Source: Chamaea fasciata
Lineage: Eukaryota > Chordata > Aves > Passeriformes > Sylviidae
Direction: 5' to 3'
DNA: 64,000 bases
NCBI GenBank assembly: GCA_029207755.1
Contig: JARCOQ010000110.1
Coordinates: forward strand, 161,861 to 225,860
The translations under genes and the position numbers were made by a program. This document shows, in pieces, positions 46,201 through 59,000 of this stretch; positions within the stretch are counted from its first letter, which is position 1; every line of letters starts with the position of its first letter. Under the pieces are notes generated by a model. The model did no database searches, was not told where the DNA came from, and was given only the letters and a program-made list of their open reading frames with translations.

Positions 46201-49200
46201 TGTGGAACCTTGCATCTGGAAGAAATCCTGTTCCGTTTGGGATTGTAGGTGGCCGAGGCCAGGTGCCCGGCAGAGGGAGTTGGGCACAAATGATGGCCTG
46301 TTTCCAGGGGTTAGTAAAGTCAGCTGCCCAGGTGCCTGGTGTCAGTTTGTAGGAGGCCTTTGGCCCTCCAAGGGAAGCCAGGCTTCCTGCTTGTGGCAGC
46401 TTGCATCTGGAAGAAATCCTGTTCCGTTTGGGATTGTAGGTGGCCGAGGCCAGGTGCCCGGCAGAGGGAGTTGGGCACAAAGGATGGCCTGTTTCCAGGG
46501 GTAAGTAAAGTCACCTGCCCAGGTGCCTGATGTCAGTTTGTAGCAGGCCTTTGGCCCGCTAAGGGAAGGTAGTCTTCCAGTTTGTGGCAGCTTGCATCTG
46601 GAAGAAATCCTGTTCGGTTCGGGATTGTAGGTAGTCGAGGCCAGGTGCCCGGCAGAGGGAGTTGGGCACAAATGATGGCCTGTTTCCAGGGGTAAGTAAA
46701 GTCAGCTGCCCAGGTGCCTGATGTCAGTTTGCAGATGGCAATTGTTCCTCCATGGGAAGCCAGGCTTCCAGCTTGTGGCAGCTTGCATCTGGAAGAAATC
46801 CTGTTCCGTTCGGGATTGTAGGTGGCCGAGGCTACGTGCCCGGCAGTGGGAGTTGGGCACAAATGATGGCCTGTTTCCAGGGGTAAGTAAAGTCAGCTGC
46901 CCAGGTGCCTGATGTCATTTTGCAGATGGCAATTGTTCCTCCATGGGAAGCCAGGCTTCCAGCTTGTGGCAGCTTACATCTGGAAGAAATCCTGTTCCGT
47001 TCGGGATTGTAGGTGGCCGAGGCTAGGTGCCCGGCAGTGGGAGTTGGGCACAAATGATGGCCTGTTTCCAGGGGTAAGTAAAGTCAGCTGCCCAGGTGCC
47101 TGATGTCAGTTTGTAGGAGGCCTTTGGCCCTTCAAGGGAAACTAGTCTTCCAGTTTGTGGCAGCTTGCATCTGGAAGAAATCCTGATCCGATCGGGATTG
47201 CAGGTGGCCAAGGCCACGTGCCAGGCAGAGGGAGTTGGGCACAAATGATGGCCTGTTTCTAGGGGTAAGTAAAGTCAGCTGCCCAGGTGCCTGATGTCAG
47301 TTTGTAGGAGGCCTTTGGCCCTCCATGGGAAGCCAGGCTTCCGGCTTGTGGCAGCTTGCATCTGGAAGAAATCCTGTTCCGTTTGGGATCGTAGGTGGCC
47401 GAGGCCTGGTGCCCGGCAGAGGGAGTTTGGCACAAAGGATGGCCTGTTTCCAGGGGTAAGTAAAGTCAGCTGCCCAGGTGCCTGATGTCAGTTTGTAGGA
47501 GGCCTTTGGCCCTCTAAGGGAAGCTAGTCTTCCAGTTTGTGGCACCTTGCATCTGGAAGAAATCCTGTTCCGTTCGGGATTGTAGGTGGCCGTGGCCAGG
47601 TGCCCGGGAGAGGGAATTGGGTAAAAAGGATGGCCTGATTCCAGGGGTATGTAAAGTCATCTGCCCAGGTGCCTGATGTCAGTTTGTAGGAGGCCTTTGG
47701 CCCTCCAAGGGAACCAAGTCTTCCAGTTTGTGGCAGCTTGCATCTGGAAGAAATCCTGTTCCGTTTGGGATTGTAGATGGCCGAGGCCTCGTGCCCGGCA
47801 GAGGGAGTTGGGCACAAAGGATGGCCTGTCCCCAGGGGTAAGTAAAGTCAGCTGCCCAGGTGCCTGATGTCAGTTTGTAGCAGGCCTTTGGCCCGCTAAG
47901 GGAAGGTAGTCTTCCAGTTTGTGGCAGCTTGCATCTGGAAGAAATCCTGTTCCGTTTGGGATTGTAGGTAGCCGAGGCCAGGTGCCCGGCAGAGGGAGTT
48001 GGGCACAAAGGATGGCCTGTTCCCAGGGGTAAGTAAAGTCAGCTGCCCAGGTGCCTGATGTCAGTTTGTAGCAGGCCTCTTGCCCGCTAAGTAAAGGTAG
48101 TCTTCCAGTTTGTGTGAGCTTGCATCTGGAAGAAATCCTGTTCCGTTCGGGATTGTAGGTGGCCGAGGCCAGGTGCCCGGCAGAGGGAGTTGGGCACAAA
48201 GGATGGCCTGTTTCCAGGGGTAAGTAAAGTCAGCTGCCCAGGTGCCTGATGTCAGTTTGAAGATGGCAATTGTTGCTCCTTGGGAAGCCAGGGTTCCTGC
48301 TTGTGGCAGCTTGCATCTGGAAGAAATCCTGTTCCGTTCGGGATTGTAGTTGGACGGATCCGGGTGCTGTACTGAGGGAGTTGGGCACAAAGGATGGCCT
48401 GTTTCCAGGGGTAAGTAAAGTCAGCTGGCCAGGCGCTTGATGTCAGTTTGTAGGAGGCCGTTGGCCCTCCAAGGGAAGCCAGGCTTCCTGCTTGTGGCAG
48501 CTTGCATCTGGAAGAAATCCTGTTCCGTTTGGGATCGTAGGTGGCCGAGGCCTGGTGCCCGGCTGAGGGAGTTGGGAACAAAGGATGGCCTGTTTCCAGG
48601 GGTAAGTAAAGTCTGCTGCCCAGGTGCCTGATGTCAGTTTGTAGCAGGCCTTTGGCCCTCTAAGGGAAGGTAGTCTTCCAGTTTGTGGCAGCTTGCATCT
48701 GGAAGAAATCCTGTTCCGTTCGGGATTGTAGGTGGCCGAGGCCTGGCGCCTGGCAGAGGGAGTTGGGCACAAATGATGGCCTGTTTCCAGGGGTAAGTAA
48801 AGTCAGCTGCCCAGGTGCCTGATGTCAGTTTGGAGGTGGCAATTGTTCCTCCATGGGAAGCTAGGCTTCCAGCTTGTGGCAGCTTGCATCTGGAAGAAAT
48901 CCTGTTCCGTTTGGGATTGTAGGTGGCCGAGGCCTGGTGCCCGGCAGAGGGACTTGGGCACAAAGGATGGCCTGTTTCCAGGGGTAAGTAAAGTCAGCTG
49001 CCCAGGTGCCTGATGTCAGTTTGTTGCAGGCCTTTGGCCCTTCAAGGGAAACTAGTCTTCCAGTTTGTGGCAGCTTGCATCTGGAAGAAATCCTGTTCCG
49101 TTTCCGATTGTAGGGGGCCGAGGCCTGGTGCCCGGCAGGAGGAGTTGGGAACAAAGGATGGCCTGTTCCCTGGGGTAAGTAAAGTCAGCTGCCCAGCTGC

Positions 49201-52200
49201 CTGATGTCAGTTTGTAGCAGGCCTTTGGCCCGCTAAGGGAAGGTAGTCTTCCAGTTTGTGGCAGCTTGCATCTGGAAGAAATCCTGTTCCATTCGGGATT
49301 GTAGGTGGCCGAGGCCAGGTGCCCGGCAGAGGGAGTTGGGCACAAAGGATGGCCTGTTTCCAGGGGTAAGTAAAGTCAGCTGCCCAGCTGCCTGATGTCA
49401 GTTTTAAGATGGCAATTGTTCCTCCATGGGAAACCAGGCTTCCAGTTTGTGGCAGCTTGCATCTGGAAGAAATCTTGTTCCATTCGGGATTGTAGGTGAC
49501 CAAGGCCAGGTGCCCGGCAGAGGGAGTTTGTCACAAAGGATGGCCTGTTTCCAGGGGTAAGTAAAGTCAGCTGCCCAGGTGCCTGATGTCAGTTTGTAGG
49601 AGGCCTTTGGCCCTCCATGGCAAGCTAGTCTTCCAGTTTGTGGCACCTTGCATCTGGAAGAAATCCTGTTGTGTTCGGGATTGTAGGTGGCCGTGGCCAG
49701 GTGCCCGGCAGAGGGAGTTGGGCAAAAAGGATGGCCTGTTTCCAGGGGTAAGTAAAGTCAACTGCCCAGGTCCCTGATGTCAGTTTGTAGGAGGCCTTTG
49801 GCCCTCCAAGGGAAGCAAGTCTTCCAGTTTGTGGCAGCTTGCATCTGGAAGAAATCCTGTTCCGTTTAGGATTGGAGGTGGCTGAAGCCGGGTGCCCGGC
49901 AGAGGTAGTTGGGAACAAAGGATGGCCTGTTTCCAGGGGTAAATAAAGTCAGCTGCCCAGGTGCCTGATGTCAGTTTGTAGGAGGCCTTTGGCTCTCCAA
50001 GGGAAGCCAGACTTCCAGCTTGTGGCAGCTTGCATCTGGAAGAAATCCTGTTCCGTTCGGGATTGTAGGTGGCCGAGGCCAGGAGCCCGGCAGAGGGAGT
50101 TGGGCACAAAGGATGGCCTGTTTCCAGGGGTAAGTAAAGTCAGCTGCCCAGGTGCCTGATGTCAGTTTGTAGCAGGCCTTTGGCCCGCTAAGGGAAGGTG
50201 GTCTACCAGTTTGTGGCAGCTTGCATCTGGAAGAAGTCCTGTTCCGTTTGGGATTGTAGGTGGCCGAGGCCAGATGCCCGGCAGAAGGAGTTGGGCACAA
50301 AGGATGGCCTGTTTCCAGGGGTAAGTAAAGTCAGCTGGCCAGGTGCCTGATGTCAGTTTTTAGGAGGCCTTTGGCCCTCCAAGGGAAGCCAGGCTTCCTG
50401 CTTGTGGCTGCTTGCATCTGGAAGAAATCCTGTTCCGTTTCTGATTGTAGGTGGCCGAGGCCAGGTGCCCGGCAGAGGGAGTTGGGCACAAAGGATGGCC
50501 AGTTTCAGAGGCAAGTAAAGACAGCTGCCCAGGTGCCTGATGTCAGTTTGTAGCAGGCCTTTGGCCCTCTAAGGGAAGGTAGTCTTCCAGTTTGTGGCAG
50601 CTTGCATCTGGAAGAAATCCTGTTCCGTTTGGGATCGTAGGTGGCCGAGGCCTGGTGCCTGGCTAAGGGAGTTGGGCACAAATGATGGCCTGTTTCCAGG
50701 GGTAAATAAAGTCAGCTGCCCAGGTGCCTGATGTCAGTTTGTAGGAGGCCTTTGGCCCTCCAAGTGAAGCAAGTCTTCCAGTTTGTGGCAGCTTGCATCT
50801 GGAAGAAATCCTGTTCCGTTCGGGATTGTAGGTGGCCGAGGCCAGGTGCCCGGCAGAGGGAGTTGGGAACAAAGGATGGCCTGTTTCCAGGGGTAAGTAA
50901 AGTCAGCTGCCCAGGTGCCTGATGTCAGTTTGTAGGAGGGCTTTGGCCCTCCAAGGGAAGCTAGTCTTCCAGTTTGTGGCAGCTTGCATCTGGAAGAAAT
51001 CCTGTTCCATTTGGGATTGTAGGTGGCCGAGGCCAGGTGCGCAACAGAGGGAGTTGGGCACAAATGATGGACTGTTTCCAGGGGTAAGTAAAGTCAGCTG
51101 CCCAGGTGCCTGATGTCAGTTTGTAGGAGGCCTTTGGCCCTCCATGGGAAGCCAGGCTTCCTGCATGTGGCTGCTTGCATCTCAAGAAATCCTGTTCCGT
51201 TTGGGATTGTAGGTGGCCGAGGCCTGCTGCCCGGCAGAGGGAGTTGGGCACAAAGGATGGCCTGTTTCCAGGGGTAAGTAAAGTCAGCTGCCCAGGTGCC
51301 TGATGTCAGTTTGTAGGAGGCCTTTGGCCCTTCTAGGGAAACTAGTCTTCCAGTTTGTGGAACCTTGCATCTGGAAGAAATCCTGTTCCGTTCGGGATTG
51401 TAGGTGGCCGAGGCCAGGTGCCCGGCAGAGGGAGTTGGGCACAAATGATGGCCTGTTTCCAGGGGTTAGTAAAGTCAGCTGCCCAGGTGCCTGGTGTCAG
51501 TTTGTAGGAGGCCTTTGGCCCTCCAAGGGAAGCCAGGCTTCCTGCTTGTGGCAGCTTGCATCTGGAAGAAATCCTGTTCCGTTTGGGATTGTAGGTGGCC
51601 GAGGCCAGGTGCCCGGCAGAGGGAGTTGGGAACAACGGATGGCCTGTTTCCAGGGGTAAGTAAAGTCACCTGCCCAGGTGCCTGATGTCAGTTTGTAGCA
51701 GGCCTTTGGCCCTTCAAGGGAAGGTAGTCTTCCAGTTTGTGGCAGCTTGCATCTGGAAGAAATCCTGTTCCGTTCGGGATTGTAGGTGGCCGTGGCCAGG
51801 TGCCCGGCAGAGGGAGTTGGGTAGAAAGGATGGCCTGATTCCAGGGGTATGTAAAGTCATCTGCCCAGGTGCCTGATGTCAGTTTGTAGGAGGCCTTTGG
51901 CCCTCCAAGGGAACCAAGTCTTCCAGTTTGTGGCAGCTTGCATCTGGAAGAAATCCTGTTCCGTTTGGGATTGTAGATGGCCGAGGCCTCGTGCCCTGCA
52001 GAGGGAGTTGGGCACAAAGGATGGCCTGTCCCCAGGGGTAAGTAAAGTCAGCTGCCCAGGTGCCTGATGTCAGTTTGAAGCAGGCCTTTGGCCCGCTAAG
52101 GGAAGGTAGTCTTCCAGTTTGTGGCAGCTTGCATCTGGAAGAAATCCTGTTCCGTTTGGGATCGTAGGTGGCCGAGGCCTGGTGCCTGGCTAAGGGAGTT

Positions 52201-55200
52201 GGGCACAAATGATGGCCTGTTTCCAGGGGTAAATAAAGTCAGCTGCCCAGGTGCCTGATGTCAGTTTGTAGGAGGCCTTTGGCCCTCCAAGTGAAGCAAG
52301 TCTTCCAGTTTGTGGCAGCTTGCATCTGGAAGAAATCCTGTTCCGTTCGGGATTGTAGGTGGCCGAGGCCAGGTGCCCGGCAGAGGGAGTTGGGAACAAA
52401 GGATGGCCTGTTTCCAGGGGTAAGTAAAGTCAGCTGCCCAGGTGCCTGATGTCAGTTTGTAGGAGGGCTTTGGCCCTCCAAGGGAAGCTAGTCTTCCAGT
52501 TTGTGGCAGCTTGCATCTGGAAGAAATCCTGTTCCATTTGGGATTGTAGGTGGCCGAGGCCAGGTGCGCAACAGAGGGAGTTGGGCACAAATGATGGACT
52601 GTTTCCAGGGGTAAGTAAAGTCAGCTGCCCAGGTGCCTGATGTCAGTTTGTAGGAGGCCTTTGGCCCTCCATGGGAAGCCAGGCTTCCTGCATGTGGCTG
52701 CTTGCATCTCAAGAAATCCTGTTCCGTTTGGGATTGTAGGTGGCCGAGGCCTGCTGCCCGGCAGAGGGAGTTGGGCACAAAGGATGGCCTGTTTCCAGGG
52801 GTAAGTAAAGTCAGCTGCCCAGGTGCCTGATGTCAGTTTGTAGGAGGCCTTTGGCCCTTCTAGGGAAACTAGTCTTCCAGTTTGTGGAACCTTGCATCTG
52901 GAAGAAATCCTGTTCCGTTCGGGATTGTAGGTGGCCGAGGCCAGGTGCCCGGCAGAGGGAGTTGGGCACAAATGATGGCCTGTTTCCAGGGGTTAGTAAA
53001 GTCAGCTGCCCAGGTGCCTGGTGTCAGTTTGTAGGAGGCCTTTGGCCCTCCAAGGGAAGCCAGGCTTCCTGCTTGTGGCAGCTTGCATCTGGAAGAAATC
53101 CTGTTCCGTTTGGGATTGTAGGTGGCCGAGGCCAGGTGCCCGGCAGAGGGAGTTGGGAACAACGGATGGCCTGTTTCCAGGGGTAAGTAAAGTCACCTGC
53201 CCAGGTGCCTGATGTCAGTTTGTAGCAGGCCTTTGGCCCTTCAAGGGAAGGTAGTCTTCCAGTTTGTGGCAGCTTGCATCTGGAAGAAATCCTGTTCCGT
53301 TCGGGATTGTAGGTGGCCGTGGCCAGGTGCCCGGCAGAGGGAGTTGGGTAGAAAGGATGGCCTGATTCCAGGGGTATGTAAAGTCATCTGCCCAGGTGCC
53401 TGATGTCAGTTTGTAGGAGGCCTTTGGCCCTCCAAGGGAACCAAGTCTTCCAGTTTGTGGCAGCTTGCATCTGGAAGAAATCCTGTTCCGTTTGGGATTG
53501 TAGATGGCCGAGGCCTCGTGCCCTGCAGAGGGAGTTGGGCACAAAGGATGGCCTGTCCCCAGGGGTAAGTAAAGTCAGCTGCCCAGGTGCCTGATGTCAG
53601 TTTGAAGCAGGCCTTTGGCCCGCTAAGGGAAGGTAGTCTTCCAGTTTGTGGCAGCTTGCATCTGGAAAAAATCCTGTTCCGTTTGGGATTGTAGGTGGCC
53701 GAGGACTGGTGCCCGGCAGAAGGAGTTGGGCACAAAGGATGGCCTGTTCCCAGGGGTAAGTAAAGTCAGCTGCCCAGGTGCCTGATGTCAGTTTGTAGCA
53801 GGCCTCTTGCCCGCTAAGTAAAGGTAGTCTTCCAGTTTGTGGCAGCTTGCATCTGGAAGAAATCCTGTTCCGTTCGGGATTGTAGGTGGCCGAGGCCAGG
53901 TGCCCGGCAGAGGGAGTTGGGCACAAAGGATGGCCTGTTTCCAGGGGTAAGTAAAGTCAGCTGCCCAGGTGCCTGATGTCAGTTTGAAGATGGCAATTGT
54001 TCCTCCATGGGAAGCCAGGCTTCCTGGTTGTGGCAGCTTGCATCTGGAAGAAATCCTGTTCCGTTCGGGATTGTAGTTGGACGGATCCGGGTGCCGTGCT
54101 GAGGGAGTTGGGCACAAAGGATGGCCTGTTTCCAGGGGTAAGTAAAGTCAGCTGCCCAGGCGCTTGATGTCAGTTTGTAGGAGGCCGTTGGCCCTCCAAG
54201 GGAAGCCAGGCTTCCTGTTTGTGGCAGCTTGCATCTGGAAGAAATCCTGTTCCGTTTAGGATCGTAGGTGGCCGAGGCCTGGTGCCCGGCTGAGGGAGTT
54301 GGGAACAAAGGATGGCCTGTTTCCAGGGGTAAGTAAAGTCAGCTGCCCAGGTGCCTGGTGTCAGTTTGTAGGAGGCCTTTGGCACTCCATGGGAAGCAAG
54401 TCTTCCAGTTTGTGGCTGCTTGCATCTGGAAGAAATCCTGTTCTGTTCGGGATTGTAGGTGGCCGTGGCCAGGTGCCCGGCAGAGGGAGTTGGGCAAAAA
54501 GGATGGCCTGTTTCCAGGGGTAAGTAAAGTCAGCTGCCCAGGTCCCTGATGTCAGTTTGTAGGAGGCCTTTGGCCCTTCAAGGGAAGAAAGTCTTCCAGT
54601 TTGTGGCAGCTTGCATCTGGAAGAAATCCTGTTCTGTTTAGGATTGGAGGTGGCTGAAGCCGGGTGCCCGGCAGAGGTAGTTGGGAACAAAGGATGGCCT
54701 GTTTCCAGGGGTAAATAAAGTCAGCTGCCCAGGTCCCTGATGTCAGTTTGTAGGAGGCCTTTGGCTCTCCAAGGGAAGCCAGACTTCCAGCTTGTGGCAG
54801 CTTGCATCTGGAAGAAATCCTGTTCCGTTTGGGATTGTAGGTGGCCGAGGCCAGGAGCCCGGCAGAGGGAGTTGGGCACAAAGGATGGCCTGTTTCCAGG
54901 GGTAAGTAAAGTCAGCTGCCCAGGTGCCTGATGTCAGTTTGTAGCAGGCCTTTGGCCTGCTAAGGGAAGGTGGTCTTCCAGTTTGTGGCAGCTTGCATCT
55001 GGAAGAAGTCCTGTTCCGTTTGGGATTGTAGGTGGCCGAGGCCAGGTGCCCGGCAGAGGGAGTTGGGCACAAAGGATGGCCTGTTTCCAGGGCTAAGTAA
55101 AGTCAGCTGCCCAGGTGCCTGATGTCAGTTTGTAGGAGGCCTTTGGCCCTCCAAGGGAAGCCAGCCTTCCAGCTTGTGGCAGCCTTCATCTTGAAGAAAT

Positions 55201-55704
55201 CCTGTTCCGTTTGGGATCGTAGGTGGCCGAGGCCGGGTGCCCGGCTTAGGGAGTTGGGAACAAAGGATGGCCTGTTTCCAGGGGTAAGTAAAGTCAGCTG
55301 CCCACGTGCCTGGTTTCAGTTTGTAGGAGGCCTTTGGCCCTCCAAGGGAAGCTAGTCTTCCAGTTTGTGGCTGCTTCCATCTGGAAGAAATCTTGTTGTG
55401 TTTAAGATTGTAGGTGGCCAAGGCCTGCTGCCCGGCAGAGGGAGTTGGGCACAAATGATGGACTGTTTCCAGGGGTAAGTAAAGTCAGCTGTCCAGGTGC
55501 CTGATGTCAGTTTGTAGGAGGCCTTTGGCCCTCTAAGGGAAGCAAGTCTTCCAGTTTGTGGCAGCTTGCATCTGGAAGAAATCCTGACCCATTCGGGATT
55601 GTAGGTGGCCGAGGCCTCGTGCCTGGCTAAGGGAGTTGGGCACAAATGATGGCCTGTTTCCAGGGGTAAGTAAAGTCAGCTGCCCAGGTGCCTGATGTCA
55701 GTTT
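43284..55704 (+). repeat. Block B2, second copy of block B
   Basis: Monomer by monomer this block repeats B1. The offset is 26535 from 16749/43284 to 19613/46148, 26917 from 19804/46721 to 24959/51876, and 28444 to 28445 from 25535/53979 to 27182/55627. The steps are an additional two monomers (46339-46720) and an additional eight monomers. Rare variants are shared, such as the TTAGG in GCTGCTTAGGTGCTTG at 17311 and 43846. Substitutions are sparse, for example AAAGTCAG against AAAGACAG at 17875/44410, and CAGCTTGC against CAGCATGC at about 18910/45445. The shared sequence ends at about 55704, in the constant GTCAGTTTG. Confidence 0.9.
50731..53784 (+). repeat. 8-monomer tandem duplication (2 x 1527 bp) in B2
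   Basis: Monomers 50731-52066 recur at 52258-53593 at a constant offset of 1527, with no difference that I noticed. B1 has a single copy (23814 onward), so the duplication arose after the B1/B2 split. The monomer at 52067-52257 is the recombinant. It starts as the GAAGCAGGCC type (as at 53594) and switches to the GGGATCGTAGG, GCCTGGCTAAGG, GTAAATAAAG type (as at 50540). The switch lies between about 52080 and 52160. Confidence 0.9.
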
Positions 55705-55885
55705 GTAGGAGGCCTTTGGCCCTCCAAGGGAAGCAAGTCTTCCAGTTTGTGGCAGGTTGCATCGCGAAGAAATCCTGTTCCGTTTGGGATTGTAGGTGGC
55801 TGTAGCCGGGTGCCTGGCAGAGGGAGTTGGGAACAAAAGATGGCCTGTTTTTAGGGGTAAGTAAAGTCAGCTACCCAGGTGCCTG

Positions 55886-56076
55886 ATGTCAGTTTGTAGG
55901 AGGCCTCTGGCCCTACATGCGAAGCCAGGCTTCCTGCTTGTGGCAGCTTGCATCTGGAAAAAATCCTGTTCCGTTCGGGATTGTAGGTGCACGGAGCCGG
56001 GTGCCGAGCAGAGGGAGTTGGGAACAAAGGATGGCCTGTTTCCAGGGGTAAGTAAAGTCAGCTGCCCAGGTGCCTG
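55886..56076 (+). repeat. GTGCAC subtype monomer, block C specific
   Basis: The usual GTAGGTGGCCGAGG is replaced by GTAGGTGCACGGAGCC, creating an ApaLI palindrome GTGCAC at 55987-55992. Related copies lie near 56570, 57517, 59053, 60000, 60955 and 62872, some reading GTGCACAGAGCC. I saw none in blocks A or B, so it is a clean marker of block C. Confidence 0.8.
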
Positions 56077-59000
56077 ATGTCAGTTTGCAGATGGCAATTG
56101 TTCCTCCATGGGAAGCCAGGCTTCCAGCTTGTGGCAGCTTGCATCTGGAAGAAATCCTGTTCCGTTCGGGATTGTAGGTGGCCAAGGCCTGGCGCCCGGT
56201 TGAGGGAGTTGGGAACAAAGGATGGCCTGTTTCCAGGGGCAAGTAAAGTTAGCGGCCCAGGTGCCTGGTGTCAGTTTGTAGGAGGACTTTGGCCCTCCAA
56301 GAGACGCAAGTCTTCCAGTTTGTGGCAGCTTGCATCTGGAAGAAATCCTGTTCCGTTTGGGATTGTAGGTGGCTGTAGCCGGGTGCCTGGCAGAGGGAGT
56401 TGGGAACAAAGGATGGCCTGTTTTTAGGGGTAAGTAAAGTCAGCTGCCCAGGTGCCTGATGTCAGTTTGTAGGAGGACTCTGGCCCTCCATGGGAAGCCA
56501 GGCTTCCAGCTTGTGGCAGCTTGCATCTGGAAGAAGTCCTGTTCCGTTCGGGATTGTAGGTGCACAGAGCCGGGTGCCCAGCAGAGGGAGTTGGGAACAA
56601 AGGATGGCCTGTTTCCAGGGGTAAGTAAAGTCAGCTGCCCAGGTGCCTGATGTCAGTTTGTAGGAGGCCCTTGGCCCTCCAAGGGAAGCAAGTCTTCTAG
56701 TTTGTGGCAGCTTGCATCTGGAAGAAATCCTGTTCCGTTTAGGATCGGAGGTGGCTGAAGCCGGGTGCCCGGCAGAGGCAGTTGGGAACAAAGGATGGCC
56801 TGTTTCCAGGGGTAAGTAAAGTCAGCTGCCCAGGTGCCTGATGTCAGTTTGCAGATGGCAATTGTTCCTCCATGGGAAGCCAGGCTTCCAGCTTGTGGCA
56901 GCTTGCATCTGGAAGAAGTACTGTTCCGTTTGGGATTGTAGGTGGCCGAAGCCAGGTGCCCGGCAGAGGGAGTTGGGCACAAAGGATGGCCTGTTTCCAG
57001 GGGTAAGTAAAGTCAGCTGCCCAGGTGCCTGATGTCAGTTTGTAGGAGGGCTTTGGCCCTCCAAGGGAAACTAGTCTTCCAGTTTGTGGCAGCTTGCATC
57101 TGGAAGAAATCCTGTTCCATTCGGGATTGTAGGTGGTCGAGGCCAGGTGCCCAGCAGAGAGAGTTGGGCACAAATGATGGCCTGTTTCCAGGGGTAAGTA
57201 AAGTCAGCTGCCCAGGTGCCTGATGTCAGTTTGTAGGAGGCCTTTGGCCCTCCAAGGGAAGCCAGCCTTCCAGCTTGTGGCAGCTTGCATCTGGAAGAAA
57301 TCCTGTTCTGTTTGGGATTGGAGGTGGCCGAGGCATGCTGCCCGGCAGAGGGAGTTGGGCACAAAGGATGGCCTGTTTTTAGGGGTAAGTAAAGTCAGCT
57401 GCCCAGGTGCCTGATGTCAGTTTGTAGGAGGCCTTTGGCCCTCCATGGGAAGCCAGGCTTCCTGCTTGTGGCAGCTTGCATCTGGAAGAAATCCTGTTCC
57501 GTTCGGGATTGTAGGTGCACGGAGGCGGGTGCCCAGCAGAGGGAGTTGGGAACAAAGAATGGCCTGTTTCCAGGGGTAAGTAAAGTCAGCTGCCCAGGTG
57601 CCTGATGTCAGTTTGTAGGAGGCCTTTGGCCCTCCAAGGGAAGCTAGTCTTCCAGTTTGTGGCAGCTTGCATCTGGAAGAAATCCTGTTCCGTTCGGGAT
57701 TGTAGGTAGCCGTGGCCGGGTGCCTGGCAGAGGGAGTTGGGCAAAAAAGATGGCCTGTTTCCAGGGGTAAGTAAAGTCAGCTGCCCAGGTGCCTGATGTC
57801 AGTTTGCAGGTGGCAATTGTTCCTCCATGGGAAGCCAGGCTTCCTGCTTGTGGCAGCTTGCATCTGGAAGAAATCCTGTTCCGTTCGGGATTGTAGGTGG
57901 CCGGAGCCGGGTGCCCGGCAGAGGGAGTTGGGCACAAAGGATGGCCTGTTTCCAGGGGAAAGTAAAGTCAGCTGTCCAGGTGCCTGATGTCAGTTTGTAG
58001 GAGGCCTTTGGCCCTCTAAGGGAAGCAAGTCTTCCAGTTTGTGGCAGCTTGCATCTGGAAGAAATCCTGTTCCGTTTGGGATCGTAGGTGGCCGAGGCCT
58101 GGTGCCCGGCTAAGGGAGTTGGGCACAAATGATGGCCTGTTTCCAGGGGTAAGTAAAGTAAGCAACCCAGGTGCCTGATGTCAGTTTGTAGGAGGCCTTT
58201 GGCCCTCCAAGTGAAGCAAGTCTTCAAGTCTGAGGCAGCTTGCATCGCGAAGAAATCCTGTTCCATTCCGGATTGTAGGTGGCCGAGGCCAGGTGCCCGG
58301 CAGAGGGAGTTGGACACAAAGAATGGCCTGTTTCCAGGGGTAAGTAAAGTCAGCTGCCCAGGTGCCTGATGTCAGTTTGTAGGAGGCCTTTGGCCCTCCA
58401 AGGGAAGCCAGCCTTCCAGCTTGTGGCAGCTTGCATCTGGAAGAAATCCTGACCCGTTCGGGATTGTAGGTGGCCGTGGCCAGGTGCCCGGCAGAGGGAG
58501 TTGGGCAAAAAGGATGGCCTGTTTCCAGGGGTAAGTAAAGTCAGCTGCCCAGGTGCCTGATGTCAGTTTGTAGGAGGCCTTTGGCCCTCCAAGGGAAGCC
58601 AGGATTCCAGCTTGTGGCAGCTTGCATCTGGAAGAAATCCTGTTCCGTTCGGGATTGTAGGTGGCCAAGGCCTGGCGCCCGGTTGAGGGAGTTGGGAACA
58701 AAGGATGGCCTGTTTCCAGGGGCAAGTAAAGTTAGCGGCCCAGGTGCCTGGTGTCAGTTTGTAGGAGGACTTTGGCCCTCCAAGAGACGCAAGTCTTCCA
58801 GTTTGTGGCAGCTTGCATCTGGAAGAAATCCTGTTCCGTTTGGGATTGTAGGTGGCTGTAGCCGGGTGCCTGGCAGAGGGAGTTGGGAACAAAGGATGGC
58901 CTGTTTTTAGGGGTAAGTAAAGTCAGCTGCCCAGGTGCCTGATGTCAGTTTGTAGGAGGACTCTGGCCCTCCATGGGAAGCCAGGCTTCCAGCTTGTGGC

